A DNA stretch of 64,000 bases. It comes from Plasmodium coatneyi. Taxonomy: Eukaryota; Apicomplexa; Aconoidasida; Haemosporida; Plasmodiidae. The DNA lies in assembly GCF_001680005.1 (NCBI RefSeq), contig NC_033561.1, positions 62,001 to 126,000 of the forward strand, in the 5' to 3' direction. Shown here piece after piece: positions 56,585 through 64,000 of the stretch; the first letter of the stretch is position 1; each line of letters begins with the position of its first letter. A program made the position numbers and the translations under genes. A model generated the notes under the pieces. It was not told where the DNA came from. It was given only the letters and a program-made list of their open reading frames with translations, and made no database searches.

Positions 56585-58733
56585 CTATATGCGCTGATAA
56601 ACTATATTCTTAGGTTGTCTGTTATTATTATTTGCTACCCTTCTTCTTTGGCCAGGTGGTGGTGATGGTCGTGATGATCGTTCTTCATTATATAAGGTAG
56701 AATTGTCTGTGGAATAGTGTGTAGATGTGTCCATTGTTGTTGATGACGAATCTGCTGTTAAACTTTCTGTTGAATATAGTGTGGAGGTGTCTGCTGTGAG
56801 GGTTTCGAAATTGCGTTCGACGGCGAATCTCCTTTTCCTGCTTCTATTACTTCCTCTTTTAAATTTGTTACTGATCCAGGGGGGTAGAAGATTGTACTAA
56901 CAATTGTTAAAGGAAAAAAGAGGGTGGGCGAAAGACATATACATATATACATATACGTATATATGTCCACATACATATATGTATATATATACATATATAT
57001 ATATGTGTGAATATATATTGTGTATATTGTATTGTGTACATTGTGTTGTGGTAATTACCTTATATAGGAAAAAACTAACAAATGGGACACCTATTACTGC
57101 AAGTCCACCAGCAGCAGACACAGCTGGTAGGACACTTCCACCAGAAGCAGGACCTAGAAATTGTATCTGTGCCTGTTGTTCTTCCTGCTGCTGTTGTTGT
57201 TGTTCTTCTTGTTCTTGCTGCTGCACAGCAGGAATAGTACAATTGGCCAATGTGGACAGTTCAGTCAAGTACTGTTCATATTTTCTACTGAAATCGGTGC
57301 AATAATCAGACTTTTTACCATTCTTCCCTGGCACCTCGCATTTTGTTTTTATTTTTGTGTAAGCTGAAAGAGCTTTTTTCAGGTATTTTGAGAGTGCTTT
57401 ACTACACTTATTTCCTTCACTACTTAACTTCCCTTTTATGGTTTCTTTGTCTTGGTGATAATCATAGATGGATTTCATTCGGTCGAATGGAAAACTTTTC
57501 GTAATTTTATATATAGTGCTGCAACTTTTTCCCTTTCCCCAAGGGGCCAATTTTGTGTAAATTTCGTTCATAACTGTGGAAACTTTTCTCATGTCCTTAA
57601 GTTCCTTATATAATAGATCCCACAACCAAAAGTACAAATAATAGCAATAATCACTATTGGACAGATCACTCCCTTTCTTTTGATGCGCTTTACACCAACC
57701 ACCTAAAACCTTTTCTCCATTTCCCTCATTAACCCCGCTAGTCTGCAGCTCTCCCTTCACTTTTTCTCGTTCATCGTAATCAAAGGTCTGATCATAGTGA
57801 ACACAACTTTCCGTAGTGCTTCTACCTAACCATTTATATTCCCTCCCTGAATTTAAACCTTCCAATTCTTCTTCCTCCTGCTGCTCCAATTTTTGTTCCA
57901 ACTCTTCCTCGGGCATATATTCTTCCTCCTCTTCTTCCTTTGAAGGAAGTAGTACTGCAGATGCTGTGGAGCATGGCAATTCTTGCAGGCCATGATTATT
58001 TCTCCCTCCACTGGGCGCCTTAAATTCGGTACAATATGGACTGCCATCGCTCTCACACATACTAACTAATGCGCTATGTGCACCTACAGCTTTATGTAGG
58101 TACTCATCATATTGCTGCTTACAGGAACATCCATTACTCCCTGATTGTTTCTTTAGAGTACTGTAGCCATATTTGTAATCAAACAATTTCTTCCTTTCGC
58201 TGAAAATGTACCAACTCACGCTAGGGTATATATCAGTGCACTGCAAAATGGACCCGTATTCTGTCAATAAATTATGGACGTTGGCGATGACATTCGGGAA
58301 TGAGGAATCCCCGCGTATTTCCTTCATTTTTTCACCTAACCAATAATATAGAAATTGACATGCCTTCCCATGTAATTCTTCCTGATCTTTCTTTTCAGAT
58401 GCATAACATAAACCATGTTTAATTTTGTCCTTATAATTGTCAATATATATGTAACTTTCCCAATTACTTATTTTTTCAGTAAAGGCACAAGTAGAATTAC
58501 CTACATTATCGTCGAATGCTTTATACACTTTTCCGGAAGGTAAACCTTCCAAACATTGATCTTCCTCCCTTCCCTATAAATATGGAATTGGTAACACAAA
58601 GTAACATATGTAAATCTATTCTCCTATGTGCTTCTCACATTCGTATGCAATTGTCCACATATGAAACGTGCTGCATTTATAATGTTTATTTATGTTAAAA
58701 AAAAAGGAATAATGTGTATACCGGCTTTGCCAT
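56585..58733 (-). CDS. KIR-U, two ectodomains in one exon
   Basis: Exons 58733-58722, 58573-57059 and 56896-56585, phase 0, giving about 612 aa. Exon 1 encodes MAKP (donor GTATAC). The 505-codon exon 2 has PIR domain 1 (EGLPSGKVYKAF, CQFLYYWLGEKM, LFDYKYGYSTL). A Glu-rich linker follows (from about SKEEEEEEY to EEEELEGL). PIR domain 2 comes next (GLNSGREYKWLG, CYYLYFWLWDLL, IYDYHQDKETI), then a Gln/Glu stalk and a TM ending FFLYK. Exon 3 opens YNLLPPWISNKFK and ends KNIVYQRI. Unlike KIR-C, F and S, no intron separates the domains. Confidence 0.93.
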
Positions 58734-59954
58734 TTTTGACCCTTTATTTCTTTATATACATTATTATATGTGTATGTGTGGGTGGATGTTATTTTTATAT
58801 ATCTATATATGTGGTGGGTGTTATTTTATCTATGTGTGGTGTTATTTATGTGGTGGTGTTATTTTTATATATCTATATGTGGGTTTATTATGGTTTATTT
58901 TATATGTATTCCATATATACATTATTTATGTGGGTGTTATTTTTATATGTATGGGTGTTATTTTATCTATGTGTGGGTGGGTGTTATTTTTTATATCTAT
59001 ATGTGGTGAGTGGGTATTATTTTTATATATGGTACATAGGTTATTTATATGTGGGTGGGGGTGTTATATGCGTTATTTATGTGTGTGTGAGTCTTATGTT
59101 TATGTTAAAGTGGACTCCTTAACTACTTCTTTGCACATATATATGTATATATAATGATATATATGATTTTTCCCTTCTTTAAAAAAAACTACAAAAATGT
59201 AGTATTACCTTCCGTTTCTTTATTATTTAAAAAAAAAATTATTAAGAGCTATTCATGCCCAATATATATATATTCAAAACATGGAGTATGGCATTCCCTC
59301 CTTGAGTGAGAGCATTTATCCTTATAACCACGAATGAAAAAATGTGAACTCTCAAACTCATGCGGGAGGAAGGGTAAGGAGGAGTATAGTACAGTACATT
59401 AAATTCTATAAGTTATATGATAAAAGGGTAAAAGAATATGCACGCATCTTCGTAATTCCATTTTTTTTTTTACATTAAACGGTTCTCCTTCTCCGTTATT
59501 ATGATCGTACAGTAATACTATTTTACTCATTGCTCCTTCTTTTTTTTTCCTTCTTAATTAAGATATTATAAATAATTCATTTACATTAGATGTGCATATT
59601 ACATTATTTGACTTACCCCCTCCCTTTTCTAATATAGATTATATATTTGCACATTAATTTATCCACGCTTTCCTTCCTTTTTTCTATTTTTCTTTTTTTC
59701 TTTTTTTTTTCGCACACCCCCTTCGTTCGGAGAGCATCTTTTCTTATTTAGTCATTCATACATAGAAATGAAAAGGAAAAAATAAATGAAAGAGGAAAAA
59801 AGAGCAAAAATCAAAGAAAAAAAAAAGGGTGATCCTTCTGTTCTTTTCTACACTCTATAAATTTATGCGATTCGGTTATATATATATGCTCCCCTCCCCC
59901 CTAAAGATGGAGGAAGGGTGTGTGTGGGGAGGAACACCACATTCACTTAACATG
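58734..59954. other. Intergenic upstream of KIR-U
   Basis: A G-rich-strand repeat occupies 58770-59070. The shared KIR 3'-flank block is at about 59700-59770. No gene seen. Confidence 0.65.
58770..59070 (+). repeat. Irregular GTGGGTGTTATTTTTATAT repeat upstream of KIR-U
   Basis: Same repeat family and same position relative to exon 1 as at KIR-L (34350-34800). Confidence 0.85.
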
Positions 59955-61274
59955 CTACATACTATGGTAATGCACATTTTTCCTTTGCCTCCCTTCGTTC
60001 CTTTGTCCCTGTTGTCTTTGTTGTGGTTGTTGTTGTGTTCTTCTATTAGTATTTCTCCTTCGTGTGGGTGGAACATTATATATTGTAGAATGGTCTGTTG
60101 TGGAACCAATGGTTGAATCATCTGCTGAATATAGTGTGGAAGTTCCTGTAGAGTCGTCTATTGATCGCAAATCGAAGTCATTCCTGGCGGATCTTTTTTT
60201 TCTTTTATTGCCGTTGTTGCTTCCCTTAGGGAAGGTGTCTCGTAGTCCAGAAAATAAATTGGTATACTAATAAAAAAAAAAGGGAAGGGTGTTAAGTTGA
60301 AAGGGGTGATATAGACATGCATTGTATACATATATATGTACTGCATATATATATGCCTGTATATATAGATGTATGTATATACACAACGTATAGTCTATTC
60401 TATATTTTTATTTTAAATAAAAAAAAAATATATATATATTAATAATTATTATTATTAATATTTATATTTTTATTCCTTCCATAATTACTTTATAAAGGAA
60501 GAAGGCAACTGTTGGTAGTCCTATTGTGGCAAATATAGAAGAGAGCGCTGTAGCAACAGTAGTGGTGTTGTTACTCCCTGATGAGGTGGGAGATGGGGCA
60601 CCTGGACCTCTCTCAGATGCTACAACACCGGGTTCAGTTGCTGCTCCACATTTCAGTTGTGATAGTTTGTCCTGAGCACAGTAGTCATTACCACCAGCAT
60701 TTTTCTCATTTTCGTTTTTGAACCAGGTACAAAAATGATCACTTTGATGACTCGTCTGTTTCTGTTGGCAATCTGACTTTACTTTATTGCAGGCTTCAGT
60801 AATGTTCTGTATGTAACCTGTACATTCCACATTGCATCGTGAATCAATATTCGGTAATAATGATTGCAATTTCTTGTAGTCGTGGTAGTAGTCGAATACC
60901 AATTTTCGATTTTGGAAGAGGGTTTTGTCAATGTCATTATTGTATTTATTATTACAATTTTCTGTGACATCCCATGTTTCGAATGCATTGTAAATTGTTT
61001 TCATAGCATCTGAGAGTGATTTGACACTGGTTTCAGTCCATAGGTAGTCCCCCATCCAATAGTATAGGAAATCGCACTTCTCGTTTTCAGGCATGTTGAA
61101 ACCACTCTCTGTGGACAAACAGCACGCGGCACCTGATATTATACTTTTGCGCTCTTCAATTTTAGAATCCCCCTTCAATTTTTTTTCTAATTCATTCCTC
61201 AGAGCACAGTTGTATGGTCTGTCGAACCTATCATAGTAATTTTTTTTGGAAGGTAATTCCTTAAAACATGATTC
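59955..61274 (-). CDS. KIR-V, pir-superfamily variant antigen
   Basis: Exon 2 61274-60489 (262 codons) and exon 3 60266-59955 (104 codons with stop). Exon 2 opens ESCFKELPSKKNYYDRF and is open upstream of the first ATG. It carries CDFLYYWMGDYL and VFDYYHDYKKL. The stalk is Gly/Pro/Ser-rich (SERGPGAPSPTSSG) and the TM ends FFLYK (GTAATT donor). Exon 3 opens YTNLFSGLRDTF, has a Gln/Arg-rich end and finishes KNVHYHSM. Exon 1 is uncertain: an ATG at about 61434 starts MTTDKEEEEE before a GTCCGT donor, which is a weak match. Confidence 0.9.
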
Positions 61275-62734
61275 CTATAAAGTGTAATTAAAGAATTACA
61301 TATATATATTCGTCCAAATGCTTCCATTCCTTCTATTATATTCTATATACAAATTTGTACATTCCATATTTATGCATTTAGAATGGAATGGGGAAGAGAA
61401 CGGACCTCCTCTTCCTCTTCCTTATCAGTTGTCATTGTTCATGCGTATATTCTTCTACATATATAAGGTGCATTTATTCTTAAAATTATATTCCACATGT
61501 TCATATGGAATACATACGTCAGCATTCTTCCTGCTCGACAATGATTATGAACAGATGTATGTCAATATTTTACTTTTTCCAAATAGTACCGCTGCTTGAC
61601 TTCTAAATAGAAATAACCGATTGTGTATATTCAACAAACAGTCCTGTACATAGTGAAGAGGAGAATATTAAGGAATATACAGGAATTACGGAATAAACGT
61701 AAATAGTTAAGTTCTTCATGCACTCCCTTCATTCATGTACTATAATATTAAATTTTTAATAATTGACCAGAGTACTGTGTTATTATTTATACGCTTAAAT
61801 TATTATGTATATAGAGGAGTGCTATTTTTTTCTTAAGGCAAATTTCAGTACGTAAAACTGATTTATTTTTTACTGTTATTTTAAGGGGATTATTAGGAAT
61901 TCTTAACAAATATGTTGTGTAGTTCACATACATGCAGAGACTATTTTTTTTTTTTTACATTAGAATTGTGTATATTTATTCATATTCCAAATAGTGAGCA
62001 TGCATCTATAAAATGAATAGAACGAAAATATAATACACAGGAATTGTACAAATTAAATATATAAATGAATATGTGTACGCATATACGAGCATTTCCTATA
62101 GTATAAATATTTTCCTCTTTATGATTAATAAATAATAGTAACACCTTCTTCCTTTTATTCCCTTCCTTTGAATTAGTATAAAGAATTTTATTTATACAGA
62201 AGGTGTATCATATGATCTGAGCACCCTTCCTTTCTTTCCTTGCTTTCTTTTACATCTAAATTCTAAATAATTTTTCACATACAGAAAAGGTGCGCACTTT
62301 ATTACATGAGCTCTACTTCCCCCTTGAGATTATATTATATTTTAAAAGTTAGTGCATGTTCCTCCTTTTTTTTTTCTTTTTTTTTATAAATAAATACTTT
62401 TTTGAAAATGTCAGTACTTTTTTCTTTAATTTTTTCTAAATATATAAATACTTCTTTTTGAAAAGAGGTAAGCATTTTTTTCTTCTTTTACTTTTTCCTT
62501 CTTTCGCACCCTATGTGGAGTATTTTTCCTTATGTAGTTATTTATTCATGCAAATGGGAGGAAATGAACAAAAAAAAAAATAACAAAAAATGAAGAAAAG
62601 AAAAAGGGAGAAGAAGGAAGGACATGAAAAAAAAAAAAAGAAATGCAGGAAAAAAGAAAGAGAAGGAAATGGCATTCCGTTCCTTACACAGTGTATAAAC
62701 TATGTTTGGTCATTTATGTCATTTAGGAGGAACA
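61275..62734. other. Intergenic between KIR-V and orphan tail W
   Basis: A/T-rich. The shared KIR 3'-flank block occurs at about 62390-62560, partly duplicated (TTTTTTGAAAAxG twice). The possible exon 1 of KIR-V lies near 61434. No other gene seen. Confidence 0.6.
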
Positions 62735-63004
62735 TTACGTTGCATGATAATGTATATTCTTTCGCCTATTTGGTGCCGTATTTGTTCTTCCTGTTCCCGT
62801 TCTTCTGGGTGGTGATGTACCACCATTATATATGGTAGAATTGTCTTCCACAGAATCTGTTGTAGATGCTTCTGTGGAATATAATGTTAAGTTGTATGTT
62901 GATGTGTCGTTGTCCGTTAGTGTTCCAAAGTTAGATCTCCCTGCTCTTCCCTTTCTTCTTTTAGGAGAGGGTGTTCCACCTAGTCCAGAAAATAAATTGG
63001 TATT
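62735..63004 (-). pseudogene. Orphan KIR tail exon W
   Basis: Open 90-codon exon-3-type frame: NTNLFSGLGGTP, basic region, Ser/Thr/Asp-rich middle, ending KNIHYHAT and TAA. It is closest to exon 3 of KIR-V. The expected acceptor TTAG|TATACC reads TTGGAATACC. Directly upstream (63010 onward) lies repeat DNA rather than a short intron and exon 2. Either a rearrangement cut the gene at intron 2, or a long repeat-filled intron separates it from an exon 2 beyond the window. Confidence 0.75.
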
Positions 63005-63019
63005 CCAAGAAACGAAAGA

Positions 63020-63522
63020 AAAGAAACATTCTGCTTGGGTGGGAGGTCGGCTGTTAGGGGTGGTTCGTGGAAGGGAGGTTGATAGGGTGGTGGAAGGAAG
63101 GTTTTGTTAGGTGTGGCAGGGTTGTAGGAAGATTGTTAGGGGTGGTAGATGGATGCAAGGGTTGTTAGGTGGGTGGTAGGCGGAAGGAAGGAAGATTGTT
63201 ACGGTGGTGGTAGGTGGAAGGAGGGGTTGTTAGGTGGTTGCTGGAAGGAAGTTTGTTAGTGTGTGAAGAAAGGATGTCTAAGGAAGGAAGAAAGGCGCGT
63301 CTAACGAAGGAAGGGGTTTATGGAAGCAGGGTCTAGGGTAGGAAGATTGATAGAGTGGTGTTGGTTGTTGGAAGGAAGGTTGTTAGGGGTGGTAGGTGGG
63401 TTGTTGCGTGGTAGGTGGGATTTAGATGGTAGGGTGGAAGGAAGGTTGTTGAGGGAAGCTTGCATGAGGATGCAGATGTGGGTGTTAGGGTGGAAGGGAG
63501 GAAGGTCACTTCCTTTAGGAAG

Positions 63523-63554
<32 letters not shown>

Positions 63555-64000
63555 AGGAAGGTTTGCAGCGGGGTGCAGATTTGGGTGTTGGGGGTGCAAG
63601 GAAGGGGTGTTAGGTTGGTGGTAGAATGAAGGGATGTAAGGATGTATAGGTAGGGTGTAAGGGTATTAGAGTGAAGGTTGTTTAGGGGTGTTAGAATGAT
63701 GTTGTGAGGGTGGAATTAAAGAAGATCACTTCCTTTAAGGAGGGGTACACCCGAAGGGTGTATAAAAAAAAAAGAAGAAAAAAAAAAAGAAGAAAGAAGG
63801 TTTAGATAAAAGAAAGAAGGCTTAAGGAATAAAAGAAGAAAAGGTGTAAAAAAAAAAGGTTTAAAGGGAAAAATAAGGTGTAAAGAAGAAAAGAAGAAGG
63901 AAGTTTTAATGTGTAAAGAAGGAAGATTTAATGTGTAAAGAAGGATGATTTAAGGTGTATAGAAGGAAGGTTTAAAGGAAGGAAAGTTTAAGGAAGGAAG
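63020..64000 (+). repeat. G-rich telomere-like repeats to the window end
   Basis: GGTTGTTAGGGGTGGTAGG-type units at 63040-63520, a poly-A of about 30 at 63522-63551, then AAGGAAGG / TTTAAGG purine repeats to the end. The segment 63600-63770 matches 15480-15650. No gene seen. Confidence 0.85.
63746..63762. other. Perfect hairpin in repeat block (copy 2)
   Basis: TACACCC, GAA, GGGTGTA, identical to 15626-15642 with the same flanks (CACTTCCTTTAAGGAGGGG before, poly-A after). Confidence 0.7.

Noticed and set aside
58628..59154. Overlapping plus-strand frames upstream of KIR-U
   Set aside because: Same repeat artefact as upstream of KIR-L.
63020..64000. Chromosome end or telomere
   Set aside because: G-rich repeats are irregular, lack pure GGGTT[TC]A arrays, and similar tracts occur inside introns and between genes.
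1..64000. tRNA, rRNA, transposase, reverse transcriptase or viral genes
   Set aside because: None recognised on either strand by reading; short structured RNAs could still be missed without a covariance-model search.

Overview
The window is nuclear DNA of a simian malaria parasite, Plasmodium knowlesi or a close relative such as P. coatneyi. Three things show this: many three-exon pir-superfamily (KIR) genes, a SICAvar gene with the typical basic cytoplasmic exon, and A/T-rich intergenic DNA with G-rich telomere-like repeats. I cannot tell the two species apart by eye. No housekeeping gene, tRNA, rRNA, bacterial gene or transposon is visible, so this is a multigene-family (antigenic variation) region.

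Layout. 1-4.2 kb: KIR-A (minus) and flank. 4.3-10 kb: KIR-B and the two-domain KIR-C (plus). 10.1-10.8 kb: decayed SICAvar 3' end. 11.1-13.0 kb: KIR-D (minus). 14.2-15.3 kb: two-TM exported-protein gene (plus). 15.4-16.3 kb: G-rich repeats. 16.4-20.4 kb: short SICAvar (plus) with a decayed repeat tail. 21-28.8 kb: two-domain KIR-F, then KIR-H and KIR-I (minus). 31.4-32.2 kb: frameshifted exported-protein gene. 33-50.7 kb: KIR-L, M, N, O, P, Q and R (minus). 52.1 kb: orphan exon 1 of an exported-protein gene. 53-61.3 kb: two-domain KIR-S and KIR-U, then KIR-V. 62.7-63.0 kb: orphan KIR tail exon W, followed by G-rich repeats to the end.

Gene architecture. The usual KIR here has a tiny exon 1 (about 4-11 codons), a large phase-0 exon 2 (cysteine-rich PIR ectodomain, variable stalk, one TM ending at the intron) and an exon 3 encoding a basic, Ser/Thr/Asp-rich cytoplasmic tail. 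These products are expected at or near the infected red-cell surface. Four of 17 intact-looking KIR loci carry two ectodomains. Two loci (F and L) have lost the intron before the tail.

Most interesting: the variable stalk just outside the membrane of two KIRs looks like host protein. KIR-F carries a stretch that matches human CD99 as I remember it, a mimicry already known in P. knowlesi KIRs. KIR-L carries about eleven tandem VGVAPG-type hexapeptides, the bioactive repeat of host elastin, which I do not recall being described in this family. Both genes share the intron-lost TM/tail architecture.
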